Assembly (NCBI RefSeq): GCF_014650695.1
Contig: NZ_BMVL01000002.1
Span: 424,721 to 488,720 of the forward strand
Origin: Streptomyces avidinii
GTDB taxonomy: Bacteria; Actinomycetota; Actinomycetes; Streptomycetales; Streptomycetaceae
DNA: 64,000 nt
Direction of reading: 5' to 3'
The notes under the pieces were generated by a model. The model was not told the origin of the DNA, did no database searches, and saw only the letters and a list, made by a program, of their open reading frames with translations. The translations under genes were made by a program, and so were the position numbers. Positions 9,015 to 17,517 of the stretch are shown piece after piece (within the stretch, counting starts at the first letter, position 1; every line of letters begins with the position of its first letter).

Positions 9015-10475
9015 TCACGAAACGCCTGCGCGCGCACGCGGTGCGTGGCCACGCGGTGTCCGGCGCGCGGCACGTTCGCTCTCCAGGAGCGCCTGCTCGA
9101 CGCCGCGCTGCGCGCTCACGTCCTGGAAGAAGCCGTGCACCCCGATGGGGGTGCCGTCGAGGGCCCGGTTCGCCTCGGCGACGATCCGCACGTGGCGCAC
9201 CCCGTGCGAGCCGACGATCCGGAATGCCTGGTCGATCGCCTGCCCGTCCCCAGCAGCCGTTCGACGGCGGAGGCCAGTGCGGGAAGGTTCTTCGGTGACC
9301 AGGTGTCGGGCAGCTCCTCCAGGGCCATCGGCCCGTCGGCCGGGTCGCGGTCGAAGACGGCGTAGACCTGGTCGGGCCAGGTGACGGTGTCCGTGACCAG
9401 GTTCCAGCTCGCCCATCCGAGGTTGCCGAGCCTCTGCATGTCGCTGAGGCGGCGTGTCTCGCGTTCGCTGGTGTCGTGCCGGAGCCAGGACACGATCAGG
9501 TGGTCGTCGAGCCGGGAGGCGCGGACCGAGTGGCCGGACTTCCGCGCGACCCCGGCGACCACCTCCTGGTAGGTGAAGGGCTCGCCCTCGTATGTGGTTC
9601 CCGTGGTGAGCGTCTCCAGGTACCCGTCCCACACGGCCGTGCCCGCGATGGTCGGGTACGTCTCCAGGAGCAGGCGGCCCACGAGTTCCTGCCCCGCCGC
9701 CCGGCCACGTCCACCGATTCGGGCGTGGCCGCGTCGATGCGGTAGTCCTCGACCTCACCGTTCTCCGAGCGCAGCGGGGTGAGCAGGACCGCGGGTCCGG
9801 CCATGGCGTCCAGGACGTGTTGTACGGGGGTCACGCCGGCGACCGCCTCGACCTCACCGGAGACGGTGGAGCGGGGCACGGCTGGCCACCCCAAGGGGCC
9901 GGCACACAGCTGGACCGCCCGGCGCAGCAGGGCGCGGGTGGCGGCGGGGAAGGGTCCGGCTCGCTGCCGCAGGAACCCGACGGCCGCCTTCGGGAGTCCG
10001 TCGTGGGGTACGGGGAGCCAGGCCCTGGTCAGCCACTGGCCCGCCGGGTCCCCGCCGATCAGCAGGTAGCGGCGGCCCTCCAGGTCCGGGTCCTCCAGCC
10101 ACACGGCCCGGCGCGCGGCGATCGCCTCGTGGCGGCGACGCCGCTGAGCGGGGGATGTGACGCCATTGCTGGGCCAGGACAGCTCGACCCTCCGGCCGAG
10201 CGGAGGGGCACCGGGGCGGTGGAGGAGTTGCCTGGGGCGGTGGGGACGCCTGGGGCAGCCGGAGCCGCCTGGCGGGAGCGCACCCGGCCCAGGGTGATCC
10301 AGCACTCCTCGATCAGGGTGTGGCGCCGTTCGTCGGCGCGTGCGAGCAGCGTCTCGTGCGCCGTGTCGGCAGAGACTCCCGCCGGCCCGGCCCCTACGCG
10401 CGGGCCGCCGGGGTCGGTCCCGGGTCGGTCCCCACTGCGTACGGGCCGAACCCAACGGTTCGGGTACAGCCCCAC
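9015..10475 (-). pseudogene. PAS-domain sensor gene, decayed (lost its output domain)
   Basis: The reading is continuous only if three frame changes are allowed, near 10190, 9695 and 9250. The pieces run from ERRHTLIEECWITLGRVRSR through VQHVLDAMAGPAVLLTPLRSENGEV (a PAS start) and WASWNLVTDTVTWPDQVYAVFDRD (second PAS) to HGFFQDVSAQRGVEQALL. This order matches the sensor half of Streptomyces PAS/GAF-SpoIIE (PP2C) phosphatases, which act in anti-sigma regulation. The phosphatase domain is missing. A small phosphatase-end remnant lies far away at 50422-50717. Confidence 0.75.
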
Positions 10476-10491
10476 GCGGCGGACCAGTCGG

Positions 10492-10845
10492 TCAGATGCC
10501 CATCTCGTGGCCGTAGTACTGGCCGACCTCCTCGCGGTATGCGACGTTGCCGCGGTGCTTGTCCTTGTCGTACTCGGGGGAGTTCTTGATCTGCTCCTTG
10601 GTCAGGTTGACGTGGACCTTTTCCTCCTTCATGTCGACGCGGACGACGGTGCCTGCGGGCAGGAGGACTTCCTTGCCGAAGATCCACGGGCCGGTGTCGA
10701 CGACGAGGTAGGAGGAGCCGACCTCCGCTGTGGCCTCGTCGACCTTGCCGATGTGCCCGTCGCTGGCCTCGACCTTGAAGCCGACCAGGTTGGTCCCAGG
10801 GTTGTAATGCGACTCCGGGTTGTAGCTCCACAGGTTCTCGGTCAC
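10492..10845 (-). CDS. PRC-barrel domain protein
   Basis: The 117-residue protein has an N-terminal PRC-barrel: LVGFKVEASDGHIGKVDEA (about residues 20-38) followed by YLVVDTGPWIFGKEVLLPAG. A C-terminal segment rich in Lys, Tyr and Asp ends GQYYGHEMGI. PRC-barrel proteins of this type are cytoplasmic and often stress-linked; the ligand is unknown. GTG 10845 is chosen because AGAAGAGGAG lies just upstream; the ORF extension beyond it is low-complexity. Confidence 0.85.
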   Translation of the reverse strand: MTENLWSYNPESHYNPGTNLVGFKVEASDGHIGKVDEATAEVGSSYLVVDTGPWIFGKEVLLPAGTVVRVDMKEEKVHVNLTKEQIKNSPEYDKDKHRGNVAYREEVGQYYGHEMGI

Positions 10846-11124
10846 GGGAATCTCCTCTTCTGGACTGGGTGGTCGCCCGGCCGCCGGTGTGGGGGCCGCC
10901 GCCCCCATCCCTGCCCCGCTGCGGCTACGGCCGGAGCCTGCGGCTACGCCAACCGCCACAGCTGCCACCCGGACGAGAGACCTTCCACGCACACCGGCCG
11001 GTTCGGAACGGCTCCCGACGGAGAGCCCTACCGTCGGGTACGAGACCAGTTGCATCGCCCTCGGCGGCCCATACCGGCGACAGCCGAGCTGTGGAAAGCC
11101 GGAGGAAGTCCGGCGAGTCCGAGG

Positions 11125-11230
11125 CCGCGCATGTCGCGCCGCCCTGCGCGTGCTTCGCGGCCTCGAGCACGGTCTCCTGAGCGCCGATGCACGTTGCGTC
11201 CGCCGTCTTGATGTCGCGGGCCTTCGTCAT
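11125..11230 (-). pseudogene. CBS-domain protein N-terminal remnant
   Basis: From ATG 11230 the minus strand reads MTKARDIKTADATCIGAQ, then ETVLEAAKHAQGG. This is the typical opening of Streptomyces two-CBS-domain proteins (usually RDIMT-x(3)-C-x(4)-TL-EAA). After about 35 codons the similarity stops, so most of both CBS domains is gone. Confidence 0.6.
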
Positions 11231-11370
11231 CTGCCGTACTCGTTCATCCTCGTTTGCAGGGTGGGGCCAGCCTGCGCACGCCGACCGGCCACGGGAGCTA
11301 TGGCTGTCCCCTGCCCCCGCTCGGTAACGGCATTCGCCCCCCAACCACCCCGGCCCAACCTCAGACCCTC

Positions 11371-11397
11371 TACTCGGCCTACTCGGCCTACTCGGCC
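11371..11397. repeat. Three tandem copies of TACTCGGCC
   Basis: A 9-base unit is repeated three times without change at 11371-11379, 11380-11388 and 11389-11397. It lies in the 500-base stretch 11231-11730, in which I recognise no gene. A minus-strand frame at 11440-11628 (62 codons, ending SVQAEEAQKSVGLQTVM) is possible but unsupported. Confidence 0.8.
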
Positions 11398-11730
11398 GCG
11401 GACCGGCCCGGGTACCGATGTCCCGTGTCACCACCGGCGTCACATCACAGTCTGGAGGCCGACGGACTTCTGCGCCTCCTCTGCCTGCACCGACTCCGAC
11501 TCCTCGGGGACCGGGCGCCGCGCTCTCAGACCGTGCGGACTTCGCCGCCGGGGTAGCTGCCCCCGTCTGGGCCGTCTCTTTCGGATCTTGTCGGCCGAGC
11601 CCGCGGCGTCGGGTGCCGTGTCCGGCAAGGCGGAGGGGCGCCCTTGTAGTGGACGTACTCGGGCGCCCCGACAACGCGGTCGGGTGCGGTGCCGGGCGTC
11701 GCGGGCCCGGCAAGATCCGGAAGAGAGGGC

Positions 11731-12162
11731 CTAACGCTGCCGCGGTGCATCTGCGGTCCGACGGGCAGCATCCTGTTGGGCCAGGGCCGCTCCCATGGCG
11801 CGGGCTGCGTCAGCGGAGTCCTGCAGGGAGCGGCGCAGCAGGTGGGTGGGGCGGTTGCGGTCATGGCCGGCGGGCGGGTACAGCCTGTCGACGAGGTCCA
11901 TGAGGTTGCGCGGCTGCGGCTGCCAGTTGTAGGCGAAGAACGCGATTCCGCGCGCGCCCAGGCGACGGGCGAAGGCTGTCAAGCCGTGCAGGCCGGTGAC
12001 GTCCATGAAGGTCAGGTGCCGCATGTCGCAAGCCACCGCGGCGACGCCTTCGAGGCGTGCCTGCACCTCGTCGAGAGCGGCTCTGGTCTCCAGGTCGAGC
12101 TCGCCAGTGGGGGTGAGATGCATGGTCGGTCCGTAGCGCCTCGTCATCAGCCGGAAGTCCAT
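11731..12162 (-). CDS. STAS-domain anti-sigma-factor antagonist-like protein (DV variant)
   Basis: The 143-residue protein is a single STAS domain (TPTGELDLETRAALDEVQ, VACDMRHLTFMDVTGLHGL) with a long helical tail. Such proteins normally bind anti-sigma factors and are switched by phosphorylation of a Ser in a DS motif. Here the motif reads MDVTG, with Val at the Ser position, so canonical control may be absent. It is a clear paralogue of the protein at 42701-43144, sharing CDMR and FFAYNWQ/LFAYNWQ blocks. ATG 12162 has a GAGGTGAG ribosome site. Confidence 0.88.
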   Translation of the reverse strand: MDFRLMTRRYGPTMHLTPTGELDLETRAALDEVQARLEGVAAVACDMRHLTFMDVTGLHGLTAFARRLGARGIAFFAYNWQPQPRNLMDLVDRLYPPAGHDRNRPTHLLRRSLQDSADAARAMGAALAQQDAARRTADAPRQR

Positions 12163-12295
12163 GTCGTCTCACCTCGCCACGCCCCGCGCACTTCATGCAC
12201 GCCCACCCGTATCCGGGCACCGGATGGCCCGAATCGATACTCTCTCTGCCCTACGGCCGGGCGCAAGCCCGCCTCTCCGGGGCGCGGCGGGGGCT

Positions 12296-12511
12296 TCAGC
12301 GGGCAGGTTCCCACGCTCCGGGGCCCGCGCCACGCCACTCCACAAAGTCGGGGTCGGTAAGGTCCACATCCTCCGCGTTCTCCAGACCGGCGGCGGCGAG
12401 GAAGACACGGATGTCGGCCGGGCGGTGCGCGACACCGATGGCGACCCCGTCGTAGCGCACCCGGCGCCATCCCTGCTCGTCGGGCGGGTAGACGATCAGC
12501 TTGGCGGACAT
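12296..12511 (-). CDS. Small conserved hypothetical protein
   Basis: A 71-residue acidic protein from ATG 12511. It begins MSAKLIVYPPDEQGWRRVRY and ends in a helix-like acidic segment (DVDLTDPDFVEWRG). The regular pattern and third-position GC bias suggest a genuine gene, but I do not recognise a named family. It lies upstream of the STAS gene on the same strand with a 133-base gap, and is divergent from the antiporter gene. Confidence 0.65.
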   Translation of the reverse strand: MSAKLIVYPPDEQGWRRVRYDGVAIGVAHRPADIRVFLAAAGLENAEDVDLTDPDFVEWRGAGPGAWEPAR

Positions 12512-12668
12512 GTGCCCAGCCTCTTCCCCGCCCTGCCGCTCGGCACCTCTCCGCAGCCGAAAGGGTGACGCTCCGGTACGGTTGCGCGCACCCCGGCCGT
12601 CGGCTCCGCACGGGACAATATCGATGACGCGCGGATGCAGCCGTGTGAGGAGGCCCGGTGCGGACAGG

Positions 12669-13943
12669 ATGGGACAGGTGACATTCTCCGACGCCGTGTA
12701 CCTGGCCATGGGAATCGGCGCGCTCGGCGCGGCCGTGCTTCCCCGGCTCGTCTTCCGCCGTCCGTTGTCCATGCCGATGGTGTTCCTGGCTGCGGGAATG
12801 CTGATCGCCGTGGTTCCGGTGGGGGTGCCGGTGGTGGAACCGGGCAGGCACCGGTTGTGGGTGGAGCACGCGGCGGAACTGTGCGTCATCGTGTCCCTGA
12901 TGGGGGCAGGGCTCGCGCTCAACCGGCCCGTAGGCCTGCGATCATGGATGAGTCCCTGGCGGTTGCTGGGCATCAGCATGCCACTGACCATCGCGGCGAT
13001 GGCCGCAGTCACAGCGCTGCTCCTGCAATGGCCGCTCGCGCCGGCCCTGCTACTGGCGGCCGTGCTGTCGCCGACGGATCCGGTGCTGGCGGCGGAGGTG
13101 CGGGTGGGGGAACCCACCGACGCGGAGGACGACGAGGACGAGGTCCGGTTCTCCCTCACAGCAGAGGCCGGGCTGAACGACGGTCTGGCCTTCCCCTTCG
13201 TGCTTGCGGCGCTCGCTCTGGCCGCGGCGCCCGGCGGCGGGACGGCGGCAGGCTGGATCGGGCAGTGGTTCCTCGTCGAGGTCCTGGCCCGCACCGCCGT
13301 CGGAGTCGCGGTCGGCCTCGTCGCAGGGCGGCTGCTGGGCCTGTTGTTCTTCAGGGCCCGGCCGTCGGCACTTCGGCTCTCCGAGCACATGGAGGGATTC
13401 GTCGCCCTGGGCGCCACCTTCCTCGCCTACGGGGCCGCCGAGTTGCTGCACGGCTACGGTTTCCTCGCCGTCTTCGTCACCGCCTGCACCATCCGGGCCG
13501 CCGAACGCAGCCACGGCTACCACCAGGTCCTGCACGAGTTCACCGAACAGATCGAACGTCTCCTGACCGCCTTCCTGCTCTTCCTGCTCGGTGGCTTCCT
13601 CGTCGCCTATGGACTGCCTTCCCTCACCTGGCGGGGGGCCCTGGTAGGGCTCCTGCTGGTTCTCGTCGTGCGGCCTGCCGCCGGATGGGTGAGCCTGCTC
13701 GGCGTCGGTAGCGGCCGGCGCGAACGCCTGGTCACGGCTGTGTTCGGGATCCGCGGCATCGGCTCGGTGTTCTACCTCGCCTACGCCCTCGGCCACGGCG
13801 AGCACTTCGGTGCACACGCCGAGCAGCTGTGGGCCGTTGTCGCCTTCACCGTGCTGCTGTCCGTCCTCCTGCACGGCGCCACCGCCACCCCCGTCATCCG
13901 CCGCCTCGACCGGCTCCGCCGCTCCTCCCCCACGCCTCCCTGA
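12669..13943 (+). CDS. CPA1-type Na+/H+ antiporter
   Basis: About 424 residues with 11-13 hydrophobic segments, matching the sodium/proton exchanger family. The ion-binding signatures are visible: LSPTDPVLAAE in the fifth-sixth membrane segment region, EAGLNDGLAFPF after it (the ND motif), and a later GIRGIGSVFYLAYAL segment. It would sit in the cell membrane and exchange Na+ (or K+) for protons. A distinct acidic linker (DAEDDEDE) precedes the ND motif. ATG 12669 is the first Met of the membrane part; an AGGAGG lies about 17 bases upstream, so a slightly earlier GTG start is possible. Confidence 0.88.
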   Translation: MGQVTFSDAVYLAMGIGALGAAVLPRLVFRRPLSMPMVFLAAGMLIAVVPVGVPVVEPGRHRLWVEHAAELCVIVSLMGAGLALNRPVGLRSWMSPWRLLGISMPLTIAAMAAVTALLLQWPLAPALLLAAVLSPTDPVLAAEVRVGEPTDAEDDEDEVRFSLTAEAGLNDGLAFPFVLAALALAAAPGGGTAAGWIGQWFLVEVLARTAVGVAVGLVAGRLLGLLFFRARPSALRLSEHMEGFVALGATFLAYGAAELLHGYGFLAVFVTACTIRAAERSHGYHQVLHEFTEQIERLLTAFLLFLLGGFLVAYGLPSLTWRGALVGLLLVLVVRPAAGWVSLLGVGSGRRERLVTAVFGIRGIGSVFYLAYALGHGEHFGAHAEQLWAVVAFTVLLSVLLHGATATPVIRRLDRLRRSSPTPP

Positions 13944-14005
13944 CCGGGCAGCCGGCGCTCGGATGTTGCCGTTTTTCGAGGGCGGCACAACAGGAGTCAA
14001 CCTGA

Positions 14006-14025
14006 CCCGGCCCTGAAGGACCGGG
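14006..14025 (+). terminator. Weak hairpin after the antiporter gene
   Basis: CCCGG and CCGGG (5 bp) enclose CCCTGAAGGA. It sits 63 bases past the antiporter stop. The stem is short, so this is tentative. Confidence 0.3.
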
Positions 14026-14086
14026 CCAGAGTCCGCGGGCTGGGGCGGCCCGCGCGGCCGGAGCACCGCGAAGTGAGGTGAGGAGT

Positions 14087-14613
14087 ATGACCACCGGCGG
14101 GTTTCATGCCGCGAACGCAGTGGTCACCGGCTCCGATTCCGGTATCGGCCGGGCCGTGGCCGTACGGTCGTTTGCCGAGTCCGCCATCGACGTGGGCATC
14201 ACCTGGCACACCGACGCGCGGGGCGCGCGGGACACTGCCGAGGAGGTCCGCAGTTGCGGACGCCGGAGGGTGGTTACGTGCGGCAGGTACGGGACGTCGA
14301 CCAGGTCGGTCCCCTGCTGTGCGGCCAGCGCGCGGCTCGCAGGGTGATCCGTCAAGGCCGGGGCGGTCGGATCGTCAACATCACGTCCGTTCACGAGCAC
14401 CAGCCGAAGGTGGGCGCAGCTCCGTACTGCGCGGCCAAGGCCGGCCTTGGGCTGCTGACCCAGGTGATGGCTCTGGAACTGGCTGAATACGGCATCACCG
14501 TTAACGCCGTCGCGCCGGACGAGATCGCCACCCCCATGACCGGACAGGAAGATGAGGACGTCCGGTCGGTGCTCGGATCGCATCTGGATCACGAACAGTG
14601 GCGCAGGCCCTGA
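14087..14613 (+). pseudogene. SDR-family dehydrogenase, internally deleted and frameshifted
   Basis: After a GGTGAGG ribosome site, ATG 14087 opens an SDR with an intact cofactor motif (VTGSDSGIGRAVA). Around 14240-14350 the frame breaks and the central part with the NAG motif is missing. A second frame then carries INITSVHEHQPKVGAAPYCAAKAGL (catalytic Ser and YxxxK) and ALELAEYGITVNAVAPDEIATPM. The C-terminal end is cut after about 40 more residues. It is not functional as read. Confidence 0.8.
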
Positions 14614-14688
14614 AGGAGCCCCCGTCCGGGGAAACCGGGTTGTCCCCGACAGAGAGCCCGGGCAGCACGGAGTGACGTGCGAGGGCGA

Positions 14689-15489
14689 TCAGAGGTGGCT
14701 TCGACTGCCATGTGGCTGCGCCCACCGGCGGTGCAGGGCAGCGCGTGCCTCCGAGGGGAGGAGACGGGTCACCGAATGCTGTGCCCGGGTGCGCAGAGAT
14801 CCCGCGACCTTGCGAGTTCTACGGTCCATGAGTGCTCGGTAGCCCTGGCGCGCCACCAGCGCGGGATCGTCCTTCTTCGCACGTCCCAGACGGGTGTCGA
14901 GCAGACCCGCACGCACAAAGAACCGGGTGTCGGTGGCACCGGGCATCAGCGCGGTGACGGACACTCCGGAGCCCTTCACCTCGCTGTGGAGGGCTTCGGC
15001 GAAGGATTTCAGGAAGGCCTTGGAGGCGTTGTAGACCGCGTGGTACGGGCCCGGGATCTCGGCGGCCACCGACGCCACGACGAGTATCCGCCCGTCTCCA
15101 CGACGGACCATGTCACTGAGCAATTGGTGGGTCAGGTGCACGGTCGAGAAGACATTGACGTCGATGACGCGGGCCAGATCCGCGAGGTCGGTTTCCAAAA
15201 AGGCGCCCCCACGACCGATACCGGCGTTCAGGACCGCCGCGCCTACCGGCCTGCCGAGGGCGCGTAGATCTGCCAGGAAGCTTTCCACACCTTCGGAGGT
15301 CGCCAGATCGACGCGGGTCGCGTGCACGTGCGTGCCGTACGGCCGCAGGCGCGCCACCGCGTCGTCGAGGAGTCCGTCATCGGCTGTGAGCGCCAGGTCG
15401 TACCCGTGCCGGGCGAACTCCCGGGCCAGCTCGAAACCGATGCCGCTGGAGGCGCCGGTGATCACGGCAAGGGGATGCGGGGTGTGCAT
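14689..15489 (-). CDS. Short-chain dehydrogenase/reductase
   Basis: The 266-residue protein has a TGASSGIGFELA cofactor motif at residues 11-22, the NAG motif (LNAGIGRGGAF), catalytic Ser in VVASVAAEIPG and YNASKAF as YxxxK. The start ATG 15489 precedes the Rossmann fold by the usual distance; an upstream TTG is less likely. It is a cytoplasmic NAD(P)-dependent oxidoreductase of unknown substrate. The broken SDR at 54343-55010 is a close relative, sharing GGAFLETDLAD and KDDPA blocks. It appears to be monocistronic. Confidence 0.9.
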   Translation of the reverse strand: MHTPHPLAVITGASSGIGFELAREFARHGYDLALTADDGLLDDAVARLRPYGTHVHATRVDLATSEGVESFLADLRALGRPVGAAVLNAGIGRGGAFLETDLADLARVIDVNVFSTVHLTHQLLSDMVRRGDGRILVVASVAAEIPGPYHAVYNASKAFLKSFAEALHSEVKGSGVSVTALMPGATDTRFFVRAGLLDTRLGRAKKDDPALVARQGYRALMDRRTRKVAGSLRTRAQHSVTRLLPSEARAALHRRWAQPHGSRSHL

Positions 15490-15744
15490 GGCAATCTGCG
15501 CCTCTCGTCCGGTGCCTGGGGGCAACGCGTTCCGGGGAGGACCTGTTCACGAAGCCCCTGCCCGGAACCGGGCTCCTCAAGCCCCGCGGTCACGGGTCCG
15601 CGCCGATGGGCGGCTGCTGTCCCTACAGGAGCGGGTAGGCGGACGATTCCAGCCGCGGTTCGGTCCTGTCGGCGCCGCACACCCGCGCAGCGTTGGAAGC
15701 GGTCCTGCGCGAAGGCTCTGGAAGGCCGGGCGCTTCCTGTTTCG

Positions 15745-15990
15745 GGCGTGGTTGACGGCGTCGAGGTATACGGCCGACAAGCCTTGGTCCGTATCGGTGG
15801 AGAAGCGCTGCTTCTGTCGCAGTTCACCGCAGGCTGGCAGGTGGTCGCCGCCGGCTGCACGCCCCAGGGCGACAAGCCCCACCGATGCCTCGCGAAGGGC
15901 GGCTGACGTGCGTGGCCTTTCGTCACCTGCCTGCTCGTGATCGTGGGCGGCCCGGGCTACTTCATCGCGTTCGGAGCGATGCACCGATGA
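15745..15990 (+). pseudogene. Tails of a lipoprotein-type hypothetical and a one-helix membrane protein
   Basis: The frame ending at 15906 reads RQALVRIGGEALLLSQFTAG, then WQVVAAGCTPQGDK, a C-terminal pattern seen in Streptomyces hypothetical lipoproteins. Its front is absent. Directly behind, 15919-15990 encodes FVTCLLVIVGGPGYFIAFGA followed by MHR, a typical single-helix membrane protein, but the start codon lies out of frame. I infer two decayed, formerly adjacent genes. Upstream sequence 15490-15744 holds nothing else I recognise. Confidence 0.45.
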
Positions 15991-16200
15991 GCCGACAGCA
16001 ACGGTTCTGGCGGGACAACAACACGCGGCTGGACTGCGCGCGAAGCAGCAACAGAAGACCTGCCCGAACCGTGACCACAAGGCCACTGCCTGCTGGGGTC
16101 CGCAACGAGTACTCGGCCTCGGCGCGCCATGCCCGGGCCTCAGGCACAAGCGGACGCCCGACACAGCGGCGGCCGCCGAGCGGCGATCTCCGCTCGACGG

Positions 16201-16228
16201 CCGCCGTCCGCCGTCCGCCGTCCGCCGC
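16201..16228. repeat. Short tandem repeat of CCGCCGT
   Basis: Three exact 7-base units are followed by one variant (CCGCCGC). It is a low-complexity patch in the 270-base gap 15991-16263, where I see no gene. Confidence 0.7.
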
Positions 16229-16263
16229 AGCCACTCCCGGGCGGGGGGGCGGGCGGGCAGCGG

Positions 16264-16713
16264 TCAGACCTGTCCTCGCCATTGGCCGGTGGCCGCGCCG
16301 CGGTCTTCGATGAAGTGCTTGAAGCGCCTCAGGTCGCCCTTGACCTGCCGGTCGACGAACCCGAGTTTGTCGCCGATGTTCTCCGCCATCCCGTCCGGGT
16401 CGAAGTCCATCATCAGCGTGACCTCGGTGTGGGCCGGGTCGATGGGCCGGAACGTCACCAGCCCCGACTGCTCGGTCTCATCGCCCACGGTGACCCAGGC
16501 GACCTTCATATCGGGAATCTGCTCGGTGATCTCCGCGTCGAACTCCCGCTCCACCCCGGCGATCTTCGTCACCCAGTGCGTGAGCGTGTCCGTACGCTGC
16601 TCGATCCGCTGCACCCCGTCCATGAACTCCGGGAACGATTCGAACTGCGTCCACTGGTTGTAAGCCGTCGTCACCGGCACATCAACCTCGATCGATTCCT
16701 TCACTTGCGACAT
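16264..16713 (-). CDS. SRPBCC (cyclase/dehydrase-type) protein
   Basis: The 149-residue protein has the SRPBCC opening (ESIEVDVPVTTAYNQWTQFE with FPEFM following) and a DFDPDGMAENIGDKLG segment before a final helix. The fold binds hydrophobic ligands; this subgroup is often called cyclase/dehydrase but rarely has a proven reaction. The core resembles the SRPBCC domain of the GvpZ-like protein at 33089-34159. GAAAGGAC precedes ATG 16713. It stands alone. Confidence 0.88.
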   Translation of the reverse strand: MSQVKESIEVDVPVTTAYNQWTQFESFPEFMDGVQRIEQRTDTLTHWVTKIAGVEREFDAEITEQIPDMKVAWVTVGDETEQSGLVTFRPIDPAHTEVTLMMDFDPDGMAENIGDKLGFVDRQVKGDLRRFKHFIEDRGAATGQWRGQV

Positions 16714-17183
16714 CGGAGAAGTCCTTTCGACTGCTGTTCGACTGCTGTTCCGCGGCCGTGGCCCGCGGTGGTCGGTTCATCCCTCCCCCGCACCCACGCG
16801 CCTGCCCGTTCTCCGCCGCGGCAACCACTCGCCGGGAACGAGGCGAGCGGCGTGTCCGCAGCAGCCGGCCCACCCCGAGTGGCGGCATCCCGAATGGGCA
16901 TGGCACGGCAAGCTCCGTGCCCGGGGCGCGGTCCCGTCGCGGCCAGCTCGTTCCGGACCCTGTCAGGTCAGAGCGGGCGCGCGAAGGTCACTGCCGCCGT
17001 ACTCAACGCTCTGGTGCTGGGGATCTCGCGACACTGGTCCCAGCGGACGCGCTCCACCCGTCTTGGCCTGTCTCCATCCTCTGGCATGCAAGCACCCGGG
17101 CGACGGCCCGGGCGGTGTTCAAAGCCGCCGCACGGGTCCAGGGCGGGGTCAGTGACCGAGGGGCGCGCTTGAGTTCGGCCTTG
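16714..17183. other. 470-base stretch without a recognisable gene
   Basis: It begins with a direct repeat of CGACTGCTGTT (16728-16750) in the leader of the SRPBCC gene. The remainder has open frames but no family features. The final part runs into the dehydrogenase-tail remnant. Confidence 0.5.
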
Positions 17184-17360
17184 GGCTACAACCGGGCCCT
17201 GCGCGACCTGATCGCCGCCGGCAGGGCCGAGCCGTCCTTCCTCGTCTCCCACGAACTCCCCCTCGACGAGGCGCCGTCGGCGTACGAGCACTTCGACAAC
17301 CGCGACGACGGCTGGACCAAGGTCGTCCTCCACCCCGACGGCCGCAAACGTACAAGCTGA
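17184..17360 (+). pseudogene. C-terminal fragment of glutathione-independent formaldehyde dehydrogenase-type enzyme
   Basis: The frame reads YNRALRDLIAAGRAEPSFLV, then SHELPLDEAPSAYEHFDNRD and GWTKVVLHPDG. This is the characteristic end of the zinc-dependent alcohol/formaldehyde dehydrogenase group. Everything before it is missing. A second copy of the same tail occurs at 62980-63150. Confidence 0.85.
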
Positions 17361-17517
17361 CCGCACCACGTGCGGTGCAGCCCGGACGCGCCGGACTCAC
17401 CCCGTACGTCAGGGGCCGATCACGTGGTTTCCAGCGTCCCGGTCGCGTGCCTCCCTCAGCGGCTCCCTCCGGCGGGCCATGCTCCACGCAAGGGGAACCT
17501 GATGCGCGGAGGGTGCG

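Noticed and set aside
11371..11397. CRISPR-like or regulatory repeat
   Set aside because: The 9-base units are directly adjacent without spacers, so this is only a short tandem repeat.
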